The notes under the pieces are model-generated. The model saw only the letters and a list, made by a program, of their open reading frames with translations. It did not search any database and was not told where the DNA came from. Below are positions 26,637-36,466 of a stretch of DNA of 64,000 bases, one piece after another (the stretch's first letter is position 1; every line of letters starts with the position of its first letter). Location of the stretch: the NCBI GenBank assembly GCA_963739615.1, contig CAVUBD010000017.1, forward strand, positions 1 through 64,000. Direction: 5' to 3'. The translations under genes and the position numbers were made by a program. The DNA is from Palsa-504 sp963739615 (GTDB taxonomy: Bacteria > Actinomycetota > Actinomycetes > Streptosporangiales > Streptosporangiaceae).

Positions 26637-28004
26637 GTGGGTGATCTCGCGAGCATCGTCAAGGCGTACGACATCAGGGGAGTCGTGCCAGACCAGCTTG
26701 ACGAGAGCGTAGCGGAAGCGGTCGGTGCGGCCTTCGTCCGGCTGACCGGGGCCAGGACCATCGTGACCGTGCACGACATGCGCGCCTCGTCGGGCCCGCT
26801 GGCGGACGCCTTCGGCCGCGGCGCGGTGTCACAGGGCGCCGACGTGCTGGCCGGCGGCCTCGGCTCCACCGACATGCTGTACTATGCCAGCGGCGATCTC
26901 GGCGTCCCCGGCGCGATGATCACCGCCAGCCACAACCCGGCCAAGTACAACGGCATCAAGCTGTGCCTGGCCGGCGCCAAGCCGGTAGGCATCGAAACAG
27001 GTCTGCTAGAGATCAAGAATCTGGCCGAACGATCCTGCCTACCAGCGTCCGCCCCCGGCACCGTAACCGGCCTTGACCTGCTCGCCGGCTACGCGAATCA
27101 CCTCAGGAAGCTGGTCGACATCTCCGGGATCAGGCCGCTGAAGGTGGCCGTGGACGCCGGCAACGGAATGGCGGGCCACACGGCGCCCAAGGTGTTCGAG
27201 GGACTGCCGGTCACGCTGATCCCGCTCTACTTCGAGCTGGACGGCACCTTCCCCCACCACGAGGCGAACCCCATCGATCCGGAGAACCTGCGTGACCTGC
27301 AGCGCGCGGTGGTCGAGCACAGGTGCGACATCGGGCTCGCCTTCGACGGCGACGCCGACCGGTGCTTCGTGGTGGACGAGCGCGGCCAGCTCGTCTCGCC
27401 CTCGGTCCTCACCGCGCTGATCGCGGCCCGTGAACTGGCCCGCGAGCCCGGCGCTACGATCATCCACAACCTGATCACGTCCCGCGCGGTGCCGGAGATC
27501 ATCTCCGCGCACGGCGGCGTCCCGGTGCGCACCCGGGTCGGGCACTCGTTCATCAAGGCCAAGATGGCGCAGACCGGCGCGGTGTTCGGCGGTGAGCACT
27601 CCGGGCACTTCTACTTCAGGGACTTCTGGTTCGCCGACTCCGGCATGCTGGCCGCCCTGCACACGCTGGCTGCCCTCGGTGGCCAGGCCGGACCGCTCTC
27701 GCAGCTGCTTGCGCAGTATTCGAGGTACTTCGCCAGCGGGGAGATCAACTCCGTGGTGGCGGACCAGGCCGAGGCGACCGCGCGGGTCAAGGCGGCATTC
27801 GCGGCCCGTCCCGGCATCAGCACCGACGAGCTTGACGGGCTGACGGTCAGCGCGGATAACTGGTGGTTCAACGTAAGGCCCTCCAACACCGAGCCGCTGC
27901 TGCGGCTCAACGCCGAAGCCGGCACCGAGGCCACCATGGCCGCCCTGCGCGACGAAGTACTCAGCGTGATCCGGGACCCGGCAGAATCGAGCAGAGCAGA
28001 ATAG
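26637..28004 (+). CDS. manB: Phosphomannomutase / phosphoglucomutase
   Basis: Alpha-D-phosphohexomutase of 455 residues, interconverting mannose-6-phosphate and mannose-1-phosphate (some members also act on glucose). Motifs in order: KAYDIRG, the phosphoserine loop MITASHNPAKYNGIK, the magnesium loop AFDGDADRC, the sugar loop GGEHSGHFYFRD and the phosphate loop RPSNTEPLLRLNAEA. Start GTG 26637 follows GGGAGGCAG. It heads a set with the Trm112-like and SIS genes and supplies the substrate of manC. Confidence 0.94.
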   Translation: MGDLASIVKAYDIRGVVPDQLDESVAEAVGAAFVRLTGARTIVTVHDMRASSGPLADAFGRGAVSQGADVLAGGLGSTDMLYYASGDLGVPGAMITASHNPAKYNGIKLCLAGAKPVGIETGLLEIKNLAERSCLPASAPGTVTGLDLLAGYANHLRKLVDISGIRPLKVAVDAGNGMAGHTAPKVFEGLPVTLIPLYFELDGTFPHHEANPIDPENLRDLQRAVVEHRCDIGLAFDGDADRCFVVDERGQLVSPSVLTALIAARELAREPGATIIHNLITSRAVPEIISAHGGVPVRTRVGHSFIKAKMAQTGAVFGGEHSGHFYFRDFWFADSGMLAALHTLAALGGQAGPLSQLLAQYSRYFASGEINSVVADQAEATARVKAAFAARPGISTDELDGLTVSADNWWFNVRPSNTEPLLRLNAEAGTEATMAALRDEVLSVIRDPAESSRAE

Positions 28005-28013
28005 GGAGAGTTC

Positions 28014-28199
28014 ATGCACATCGACGGCTGGCTGCTGGACATCCTGGCCTGCCCGGAATGCCACGCGCCGCTGCGGGCCGACGAGGACGCCAGCGAGCTC
28101 GCATGCACCAGCGCGACCTGCGGCCTGGCCTACCCGGTTCGTGACGATATCCCGGTGCTGCTGGTGGAAGAGGCCAGGCGGCCGGGGGCGCCCGCGTGA
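28014..28199 (+). CDS. Trm112 family zinc-ribbon protein
   Basis: A 61-residue protein: LDILACPECHAPLRAD followed by ELACTSATCGLAYPVRDDIPVLL, i.e. CPxC and a second Cys pair (C-x6-C) with the IPVLL end typical of Trm112-like (UPF0434) proteins. The eukaryotic and archaeal relatives activate methyltransferases; the bacterial role is unclear. The stop overlaps the GTG of the SIS gene (GTGA), so it is coupled. ATG follows AGGGAGAG. Confidence 0.92.
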   Translation: MHIDGWLLDILACPECHAPLRADEDASELACTSATCGLAYPVRDDIPVLLVEEARRPGAPA

Positions 28200-29449
28200 G
28201 CGACGACGACCTGGGCGGCTGGGGCGGAGCGGAGTTCGTCCTGGCGGCGGACCGGCTCGACACCCCGGACGTGATCGAGGCGGCGGATCCCGGCGACATG
28301 CTGCGACAGGTGGCGTCGGCGGCCGCCCAGGTGCGGACCGCGCTGCGGTCGTGCCAGGAAACGGACCTGTCGGCCCTCACCCCGGACGCCAGGCCGCGCG
28401 CGATCGTGGTCGCGGGCATGGGCGGCTCGGGCCTGGCGGGCGAGCTGCTCAACGGCGTGACCGGCCTGGCCAGCCCGGTCCAGATCGTGGTCTCGCCGGC
28501 CGAGCGGCTGCCCGGCTGGGTCGGGGCGGCCGACACGGTGATCGCGGTGTCCTGCTCGGGCACGACGCCGCAGACGCTGGCCATCGCCGCCGAGGCGGCC
28601 CGGCGCGGTTGCCGCCTGGCCGCCGTCGGGGCCGCGAGGTCCCCGCTGCACCAGATCGCGGAGCAGGCCCGGGCCCCGTTCGTCCCCGTGGTTCCGGCGG
28701 GCCTGCCGAGGTCGATGCTGTGGGCGGTGGCCGTCCCGCTGCTGGTGATCGCCGAGCGCCTCGGCGTGGCCCGGATCGGCGCGGACACCTGCGAGCAGGC
28801 CGCGACCCGGCTCGAAGAGGTATCGCACCAGTGCCGGCCAGCCAGCGAGTCGTTCGTCAACCCGGGCAAGTCGCTGGCGCTCGACCTCGTCGGCGCGCTG
28901 CCGATGGTCTGGGGCACGTCCATGCTGAGCGGGGTCGCCGCGCGGCGGTTCGCCAGCCAGCTTGGCGAGAACGCGAAGTACCCGGCGATCGCGGGCGTGC
29001 TGCCCGAGGCGGCGCACGATCAGGTCGCGGCGTTCGACGGGCCGTTCGCGCCCCGCTCGTCGCGCCTGTCCGCGCCGAGCACGCAAGAGCCTGACCCGCC
29101 CGCGGCCGGGGAGGACATCGCCGATCACCCGGATCTGGCCGCCTGGGACCTGGACTACGACGAAACGGACGACGGCGAGGCGAGCGGGTTCACCCCGCTG
29201 CGGCTCGTCCTGATCGCCGACCCCGACCAGGACCAGCGCGTCGCGGCGCAGCGGGCCGCGGTCACCGAACTCGCGGGGCAGCGCGGGGTGGCCATGTCCG
29301 AGCTGGCCATGGACGGCGAGCATCCGCTGGTGCGGCTGGCCGGCGTCATCCAGCTGACCGACTACGCGAGCGTCTACCTCGCGATCGCGTCCGGGATCGA
29401 CCCGGGCCAGGCCGTGGCCGTGGCGGACATTCAGGCGCGGATCGAGTAA
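28196..29449 (+). CDS. SIS-domain phosphosugar isomerase (phosphoglucose/phosphomannose type)
   Basis: A 417-residue protein with two SIS halves. The first has IVVAGMGGSGLAGELLN, VSCSGTTPQTLAI and PVVPAGLPRSMLWA; the C-terminal half belongs to the bifunctional phosphoglucose/phosphomannose isomerase C-terminal family (NAKYPAIAGVLPEAAHDQVAAFDG, DYASVYLAIASGIDP). It would convert fructose-6-phosphate to glucose- or mannose-6-phosphate, feeding manB. It corresponds in position to the TobH-like gene beside manB in mycobacteria. It is coupled to the Trm112-like gene. Confidence 0.88.
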   Translation: MSDDDLGGWGGAEFVLAADRLDTPDVIEAADPGDMLRQVASAAAQVRTALRSCQETDLSALTPDARPRAIVVAGMGGSGLAGELLNGVTGLASPVQIVVSPAERLPGWVGAADTVIAVSCSGTTPQTLAIAAEAARRGCRLAAVGAARSPLHQIAEQARAPFVPVVPAGLPRSMLWAVAVPLLVIAERLGVARIGADTCEQAATRLEEVSHQCRPASESFVNPGKSLALDLVGALPMVWGTSMLSGVAARRFASQLGENAKYPAIAGVLPEAAHDQVAAFDGPFAPRSSRLSAPSTQEPDPPAAGEDIADHPDLAAWDLDYDETDDGEASGFTPLRLVLIADPDQDQRVAAQRAAVTELAGQRGVAMSELAMDGEHPLVRLAGVIQLTDYASVYLAIASGIDPGQAVAVADIQARIE

Positions 29450-29454
29450 CCCTG

Positions 29455-30531
29455 GTGCGGGTTTCCTGGCGCGAGATGCGGGCGGTCATCGCCGCGTTTG
29501 CCGCCAACCTCGGCATCGCCATCATCAAGTTCGTCGCGTACCTGCTCACCGGCTCCGCGTCGATGCTGGCCGAGTCGGTGCACTCGGTCGCCGACACCGG
29601 CAACGAGGTGCTGCTGATCGTCGGCCGCGGCCGGTCGACCAGGCCGGCGTCGGATGAGCACCCGTTCGGCTTCGGCCGCGAGCGGTACTTCTACGGCTTC
29701 GTGGTGTCGGTGATGCTGTTCACCGTCGGCGCGGTGTTCTCGATCTACGACGGCGTGCACAAGATCCTGAATCCGGAGGAAATACGCTCGCCCGCGATCG
29801 CCTTCGGTGTACTCGCGCTGTCCGCGGTGCTCGAGGCATTCTCGCTGCACACGGCGATCGGGGAGGCCAACCAGGTACGCGGCGAGCGCAGCTGGGGCAC
29901 CTTCATCCGGCGCACCAAGGCCCCGGAACTGCCCGTGGTCCTGCTTGAGGACCTGGCCGCCCTGATCGGCCTGGGGTTCGCGTTCGCCGGGATCGCGCTG
30001 TCCGTGCTCACCGGCAACGACCGCTGGGACGGCGTCGGCTCGCTCGGCATCGGCGTGCTGCTCGCGACGGCCGCGGCCATCCTGGCCATCGAGATGAAAA
30101 GCCTGCTGATCGGCGAGTCCGCCAGCCCCGAGATGCAGCGGAAGATCATCACGGCCCTCGAGGACGGCCCCGAACTGTCCCGGGTCATCCACCTGCGGAC
30201 CGTGCACATGAGCCCGGACGCGATCCTCGTCGCCGCCAAGGTCGGCATCCGGGAGAGCGACACTGCCAAGCAGATCACGGCCGGCATCGACGCCGCGGAG
30301 CGGCGCGTCCGCGCGGCCGTCCCCATCGCCAAGACGATCTACCTGGAACCGGACATCTACCGCCCGTCCCGCTCCGACCGCACCGACCCCTCGATCCGCG
30401 CCGTCCTGGCCAGCCACGCCAACCGCCCCTCCCGCCGCCGCCCCAAGAACCCCGCAGCGCCCCAGAGCCCCGCAGCGCCCCAGAGCCCCGCAGCGCCCCA
30501 GAGCCCCGCAGCGCCCCAGAGCCCCGAGTAG
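29455..30531 (+). CDS. Cation diffusion facilitator family transporter
   Basis: A 358-residue CDF membrane protein. About six helices are seen (residues about 7-25, 30-50, 80-100, 115-130, 165-190, 195-210). Metal-binding motifs are SVHSVADTGNE in helix 2 and HPFGFGRERYFYGF in the loop. In helix 5 the usual HxxxD is ALIGLGFAFAG, so the metal preference is unclear. A cytoplasmic domain follows (VIHLRTVHMSPDAILVAAKVGI). The C-terminus ends in four PAAPQS repeats made by the 18-bp tandem repeat. It starts 5 bp after the SIS gene. Confidence 0.9.
   Translation: MRVSWREMRAVIAAFAANLGIAIIKFVAYLLTGSASMLAESVHSVADTGNEVLLIVGRGRSTRPASDEHPFGFGRERYFYGFVVSVMLFTVGAVFSIYDGVHKILNPEEIRSPAIAFGVLALSAVLEAFSLHTAIGEANQVRGERSWGTFIRRTKAPELPVVLLEDLAALIGLGFAFAGIALSVLTGNDRWDGVGSLGIGVLLATAAAILAIEMKSLLIGESASPEMQRKIITALEDGPELSRVIHLRTVHMSPDAILVAAKVGIRESDTAKQITAGIDAAERRVRAAVPIAKTIYLEPDIYRPSRSDRTDPSIRAVLASHANRPSRRRPKNPAAPQSPAAPQSPAAPQSPAAPQSPE
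30451..30522. repeat. 18-bp coding tandem repeat, four copies
   Basis: Four units of CCCGCAGCGCCCCAGAGC encode the PAAPQS tail of the CDF transporter and keep the frame to the stop at 30529-30531. Confidence 0.9.
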
Positions 30532-30618
30532 CCTGGCCCCTACGCCGACTGCTTCCATGAACGTGTGACTCCGCGTTAACGTCGCTTGGGGCAGGCGGCC
30601 ACTAGTACCGAGGAGCGC

Positions 30619-31029
30619 CTAGCGGCGGGACAGCAGGCGGAGGGCGCGTTCCTTCTCGAAGTCCAGGGCCCGGCCTGGGGTGTCGGGGAGGCGGCCGAGC
30701 CTGCGCCCCAGATCCGCGATGGCCGCCCGGACCGGCGGCTCGGCCAGCACCCGCAGCCCGAACGCCAGCGACGCGGGGCTGATGTCGTATCGCCGCTCCA
30801 GCTCAAGGGCCACCGCCGCCGCCTCCAGGTCCGCCTCGCTAAACCGCCGATGCGCCGCCCCCGCCGCCCCGGCCCCGCCCGCCCCAGCCGCCGCCCCCGC
30901 CCCCGCCCCGCCCGTCCCGCCCGTCCCGGCGAACTGGTCGCGTACTTGCGGCAGGAGGCCTAGTTCCTCGCGGTAGCGGAGCATGCGAGCCGACGTGCCG
31001 AGCCGCCTGGCGGCCTCCGAGATGCGCAT
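30619..31029 (-). CDS. MerR-family transcriptional regulator
   Basis: A 136-residue one-component regulator. The N-terminal winged helix reads MRISEAARRLGTSARMLRYREELGLLPQVR, the MerR signature. An unusual Gly/Ala linker (about 25 residues, repeats of GAG/GGT) is inserted before RRFSEADLEAAAVALELERRYDISPASLAFGLRVLAEPP. There is no cysteine-rich metal-binding C-terminus, so a metal sensor is unlikely. ATG 31029 begins exactly at the motif. It is divergent from ahcY, with the hairpins of the ahcY leader between them. Confidence 0.85.
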   Translation of the reverse strand: MRISEAARRLGTSARMLRYREELGLLPQVRDQFAGTGGTGGAGAGAAAGAGGAGAAGAAHRRFSEADLEAAAVALELERRYDISPASLAFGLRVLAEPPVRAAIADLGRRLGRLPDTPGRALDFEKERALRLLSRR

Positions 31030-31090
31030 GAACGCTGATTCTAACAATTTTACGTCAAGAAAGCCCGTCCGAACGTGCGACGACCACCCC

Positions 31091-31138
31091 GGCTCACGTA
31101 CCGTATGAGCGGTACGAGCCACCAGCGCCCGTTCGGGC
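31091..31138 (+). promoter_or_regulatory. Two hairpins in the ahcY leader
   Basis: GGCTC-ac-GTACCG (31091-31103) pairs with CGGTACGAGCC (31110-31120), an 11-bp stem with a 2-base bulge. GCCCG-TT-CGGGC-like pairing follows at 31127-31138. They lie 20-70 bases before the ahcY ATG. I do not see the conserved SAH-riboswitch core, so this is a structured leader or operator of unknown kind. Confidence 0.45.
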
Positions 31139-31158
31139 CAAATAACAGGGGAGAACGA

Positions 31159-32604
<1,446 letters not shown>

Positions 32605-32610
32605 AGCTCA

Positions 32611-32651
32611 CGACGTCCCCCCGCGGCCAGCCGCGCCGCGGGGGGACGTCG
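32611..32651 (+). terminator. Perfect 17-bp hairpin after ahcY
   Basis: CGACGTCCCCCCGCGGC (32611-32627) pairs exactly with 32635-32651 across a 7-base loop, 6 bases after the ahcY stop. There is no T-run, which is common for actinobacterial hairpin terminators. It may limit transcription into the paralogue. Confidence 0.8.
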
Positions 32652-32707
32652 CAGAGCCGGGGCTCGCCGCCGAGGGTGACGCCCGGATCCGCTACGCCGA
32701 GCGGGCC

Positions 32708-33904
32708 ATGCCGCTGCTGGCCGGCCTCATGCGGCGGTTCAGCGCCGAACGGCCCTTCGAGGGCCTGGCCATCGCGGCCTGCCTGCATATCACGGCCGAG
32801 ACGGCCATGCTGGTGCGGCTGCTGCGGGCGGGCGGGGCGACCGTCTCGCTGGCGGCGTCCAACCCGCTGTCCACCCAGGATGACATCGCGGCGGCGCTCG
32901 CGCATCGGTACGGGATCGCGGTCTTCGCCCGGGCCGGGGTAGACCGGCGAGCCTACTACCGGCACATCGAGCTGGCCCTGAACGAGACCGCCAACGGTCC
33001 CGACCTGGTCATCGACGACGGCGGAGACCTGGTCAACACCCTGCACACCCGGGCCGCGGCCCGGCTGAACAACGTCAAGGGCGGCTGCGAGTCGACCACC
33101 ACGGGCGTGATCAGGCTGCGCCGGATGGCCGCTGAGGGCGCGCTCGCCTTCCCGGTGATCGCCGCGAACGACACCGCGACCAAGCGCATGGTCGACAACA
33201 CCTGCGGGACCGGCCAGTCGGCCATCGACGGCATCCTGCGGGCCACCAACACGCTGCTGGCGGGCAAGACCGTCGTGGTGGCCGGGTTCGGGGCGAGCGG
33301 GCGGGGGGTGGCCGAACGGGCCCGTGGCTTCGGGGCTCAGGTCATCGTCACCGAGGTCAACCCGGTCCGCGCGCTCGACGCGTCGCTGCGCGGCTTCCGG
33401 GTGCTGCCGATGGCGCAGGCCGCGCCCGCCGGCGAGGTGTTCGTCACCGCCACCGGATCGGTTGACGTCATAACCGCGGAGCACATCGCGGTCATGCGCG
33501 ACGGTGCCATCCTCGCGAACGCCGGGCACTTCGACGTGGAGATCGACCTGCGGGCGCTGGCCGGCCTGGCCGCCGCCGTTCACCGCGACGTGCGGCCGCA
33601 CGTCGACGCGTACGACCTCGGCGACGGCCGGACCGTCCTGCTGCTGGCCGAGGGGCGGGTGGTGAACCTGGTCGCGGCCGAGGGGCACCCGCCCGAGGTC
33701 ATGGACCTGGCGTTCGGCATCGAGGCGCTCGCGCTGGCCTGGCTGGCGCTCAACGCAGGCAAGCTCGGGGCCGGCGTGCACGAGGTGCCCGCGGACCTCG
33801 ACGCGGAGGCCGCCCGCCTGGTCCTCGCCACCATGGGCACGTCGATCGACGCGCTCACCCCCGCGCAGCTCACCTACCGCGAGTCCTGGCGCATCGGCTC
33901 CTGA
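32708..33904 (+). CDS. Adenosylhomocysteinase-like paralogue
   Basis: A second SahH-family protein of 398 residues. It keeps the order of motifs: IAACLHITAETAMLVRLL, NPLSTQDDIAAAL, IDDGGDLVNTLH, STTTGVIRL, ANDTATKRMVDNTCGTGQSAIDGILRATN and the NAD fold VVVAGFGASGRGVAERA. It lacks the C-terminal KPEHYRY tail and the full N-terminus. The frame is open upstream (RIRYAERAM) without a start codon, so the true start is unclear; a slip near the G6 run at 32640-32645 is possible. The activity may differ from ahcY, for example on another nucleoside thioether. Confidence 0.8.
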   Translation: MPLLAGLMRRFSAERPFEGLAIAACLHITAETAMLVRLLRAGGATVSLAASNPLSTQDDIAAALAHRYGIAVFARAGVDRRAYYRHIELALNETANGPDLVIDDGGDLVNTLHTRAAARLNNVKGGCESTTTGVIRLRRMAAEGALAFPVIAANDTATKRMVDNTCGTGQSAIDGILRATNTLLAGKTVVVAGFGASGRGVAERARGFGAQVIVTEVNPVRALDASLRGFRVLPMAQAAPAGEVFVTATGSVDVITAEHIAVMRDGAILANAGHFDVEIDLRALAGLAAAVHRDVRPHVDAYDLGDGRTVLLLAEGRVVNLVAAEGHPPEVMDLAFGIEALALAWLALNAGKLGAGVHEVPADLDAEAARLVLATMGTSIDALTPAQLTYRESWRIGS

Positions 33905-33935
33905 AGCTCCCGAAGTTCCTAAAAGCTCCAGAGCC

Positions 33936-35294
33936 CTAGTGCGCGCCCGCGGCCAGGCTCTGGTTCCCGGCCTGCGCCGGCACCCCGAGGCCCGCTACCG
34001 CCCGCTGGCCGTGGCCGTGGCCGTGGCCCGAGCCGGAGCCCGAGCCCGGGCTCCCGGTGCTCCTAACGGCGGCCGGCGGCTGGGTCAGGACCATCCATCC
34101 GACCAGCCCGATCGGGTACACGAAGTACCCGAACCGGGTGGCAGGCGCCAGCGTGAACAGCACCGCGAGCCCGAGGGCCAGCCGCCAGGCCGCGGCCCGC
34201 GCGTCGGCGGGCGGCCGGACAATGAGCGAGATCGCGAAGCCGAGCCCGGCCGTGACCAGCAGGCCGACCGCGACCCAGTGGCCCGCCATCCCGGTCATGG
34301 CCAGCAGGTGCCCGGGCAGCGGGCTGGCCGCCGGGGTCTTGTACTTGGTCAGGCCGAGCGGGAACAGCACGGTGTTCTGCAGGAACGCGTACGGGTTGGT
34401 CAGCGCCGCGGGCGCGAGCGCGACCGAGAGGATGACGGCCACCACGCCGGTGACCCCGACGAAGCGCCAGGCCGACTTGGCCGCGGTCCTGGCGGCCAGC
34501 ATCGCCCCGAGTACCGGGACGGCGGGCCAGGCGGTCGCCTTCATGGCGCACGCGACCCCGAGGGCCACGGCCGCCCGGTACACGCTGGCCGGCCGGGCGA
34601 TCAGCGCCAGGGTGAGGAACATCAGCGCGATCACGGGCGGGTCGGTGATGCCGACCGCCAGCGGGAACGCGATCACAGGCGAGGCCGCGAGGAACGTGGT
34701 GGACAGCACCACGTTGCGCCGGCACCGGCCGCAGTGCCGGTGCGGGGCCGCGATCGTGAACGCCGCCCAGATTCCGGCGATGGAGGTCGCCGTGAGCCAT
34801 ACCCGCGGGTCGGCGAACAGGCCGGACGCGCCCAGCGCCTTGGGCAGCCCGAACACCGCCATCACTGGCAGGTACGGGTTATAGGACAGGTAGCTGGACA
34901 GCTGCCCAGGCGGCAGGTACGGCGTGCCGTGCTGGAGCAGCAGGACCGCCGACCGCGAGATGACCTGCACCTCGGGGGTCGGCGCCACCCGGGTGACCAG
35001 CCACGTCACCGGCGCGGCCAGCGCACCGGCCAGCGACACGAGCAGCGGGACCACCAGCGGGATGTTCTTGTTCCTGGTAAGCCAGAAGATGAGCGTGGTC
35101 ATCCCGTAGCCCACGGCCGCCCAGATCGCCCAGGTCCGGTCCGCGTGCCCGGTGTCGACCGCCAGCGCGGTCGCGTACACCGCGAACGCCCCGTTGGCGG
35201 CTAGGAGCCGGTTACGGCTCAGCCAGTGCCGGTGGACTGGCGCTGGGTGCTGATCGTCTTCCTGCGTGTGTTCCACGATCTGCGTGTGTTCCAC
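33936..35294 (-). CDS. Polytopic membrane protein, GT87/DUF2029-like mannosyltransferase candidate
   Basis: A 452-residue protein with about 10-11 hydrophobic helices. PYLPPGQLSSYLSYNPYLPVMAVFGLP in an early loop and the GTPYLPP segment recall GT-C polyprenol-phosphate-mannose transferases, but I cannot place the catalytic Asp with certainty. The C-terminus is a disordered Gly/Ser/His tail (GSGSGSGHGHGHGQ). Two GTG starts (35294 and 35276) come from an 18-bp direct repeat encoding VEHTQI/VEHTQE, so either may be used. It is convergent with the SahH-like gene. Confidence 0.65.
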   Translation of the reverse strand: MEHTQIVEHTQEDDQHPAPVHRHWLSRNRLLAANGAFAVYATALAVDTGHADRTWAIWAAVGYGMTTLIFWLTRNKNIPLVVPLLVSLAGALAAPVTWLVTRVAPTPEVQVISRSAVLLLQHGTPYLPPGQLSSYLSYNPYLPVMAVFGLPKALGASGLFADPRVWLTATSIAGIWAAFTIAAPHRHCGRCRRNVVLSTTFLAASPVIAFPLAVGITDPPVIALMFLTLALIARPASVYRAAVALGVACAMKATAWPAVPVLGAMLAARTAAKSAWRFVGVTGVVAVILSVALAPAALTNPYAFLQNTVLFPLGLTKYKTPAASPLPGHLLAMTGMAGHWVAVGLLVTAGLGFAISLIVRPPADARAAAWRLALGLAVLFTLAPATRFGYFVYPIGLVGWMVLTQPPAAVRSTGSPGSGSGSGHGHGHGQRAVAGLGVPAQAGNQSLAAGAH

Positions 35295-35508
35295 GATGCC
35301 GGTACCCGCCCGTCCACGTGTTTCTTCCCCTGTTGCCTAAACAGCTCTGTACTGTTGTCCCACTCAGCTCTTGCCATAGTTCGAGCCGTGAAACAAATGA
35401 CCGGTAGAACTGCCCCCGAATGCAGTCAAATCAGCCTATCACCAGGTGTTAACAACCCGCCTTTCGGGCCGTTCTCAGGTCGCGTGGCTCTGTCCCTGGG
35501 TCGCACAG

Positions 35509-36186
35509 CTAGGGCAGCTTCCAGTCGACGGGCTCAGCGTCCTGCTGCTCAAGCAATTGATTAGCACGGCTGAACGGACGTGATCCGAAAAAACCATTAG
35601 CGGCCGAATACGGGCTCGGGTGAGCCGATTCGACGCGGCCGATGCCGTCGAGCAGCGGCACCAGCGTCCGCGCGTCGCGTCCCCACAAGATCGCGACCAG
35701 CGGCCGGGCCTTCCGCGCGGCCAGCGCCCGGATGGCCTGCTCCGTCACTTCTTCCCACCCCTTGCCCCGGTGCGATCCCGGCTGGCCGGGCTGGACGGTC
35801 AGGACCCGGTTAAGCAGCAGCACCCCCCGCTGGCTCCACGGGGTGAGGTCCCCGCAGGCGGGAGCCGGGTAACCCAGGTCGTCGGAGTACTCGCGGAAGA
35901 TGTTGACCAGGCTCCCCGGCAGCCGCCTGACCTCCGGCGCGACCGAGAAGCTGAGGCCGACGGGGTGCCCGGGGGTGGGATAAGGGTCCTGGCCGACGAT
36001 CAGCACCCGCACGTCGGCCAGCGGCTGCTTGAACGCCCGCAGCACGTTCTCCCCGGACGGCAGGTAGCGGCGCCCGGCCGCGACCTCGGCCCGCAGGAAC
36101 TCTCCCATCGCCGCGATCCGGTCCGCGACGGGCTCGAGCGCCTCGGCCCAGCCCGGGTCGACGATGTTGCGCAACGGCTCTGCCAT
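35509..36186 (-). CDS. ung: Uracil-DNA glycosylase, family 1
   Basis: Removes uracil from DNA. The 225 residues have the water-activating loop VLIVGQDPYPTPGHPVGLSFS (GQDPYP) and the Leu-loop ESAHPSPYSAANGFFGSRPFS (HPSPYSA), with LLLNRVLTV as the uracil-recognition strand (Asn) and LWGRDA. ATG 36186 is chosen because upstream in-frame sequence is not conserved. It is divergent from mtrA across a 280-bp region that must hold both promoters. Confidence 0.96.
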   Translation of the reverse strand: MAEPLRNIVDPGWAEALEPVADRIAAMGEFLRAEVAAGRRYLPSGENVLRAFKQPLADVRVLIVGQDPYPTPGHPVGLSFSVAPEVRRLPGSLVNIFREYSDDLGYPAPACGDLTPWSQRGVLLLNRVLTVQPGQPGSHRGKGWEEVTEQAIRALAARKARPLVAILWGRDARTLVPLLDGIGRVESAHPSPYSAANGFFGSRPFSRANQLLEQQDAEPVDWKLP

Positions 36187-36466
36187 GGGCAGTAACTGTA
36201 GCCCTGTACCGGTCCCGTCAGAGCTCAAAACCTTTGGTGCCGAACGAGTCGTCCTATCACCGGTCCGGCCGGCCGCCCGCTGCGGGGCCAGGTCGCCTCC
36301 CCGTGTGATCCGCTGCCCGCCCCCAGGAGGCAGCCGGCCCGCCCGGCGGTGCCGGGTGAAATGGGTTTGATTTTCCCGCTTGTCGGAAACGCTATCCCCG
36401 AACGGGTGACGCGTGGCTGGTAAATGGGGGTAGCCTGCGTCCACGCAGAATAAACCACATGGAACG

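Noticed and set aside
31030..31158. SAH riboswitch before ahcY
   Set aside because: Hairpins are present but I cannot find the conserved core nucleotides of the SAH aptamer.
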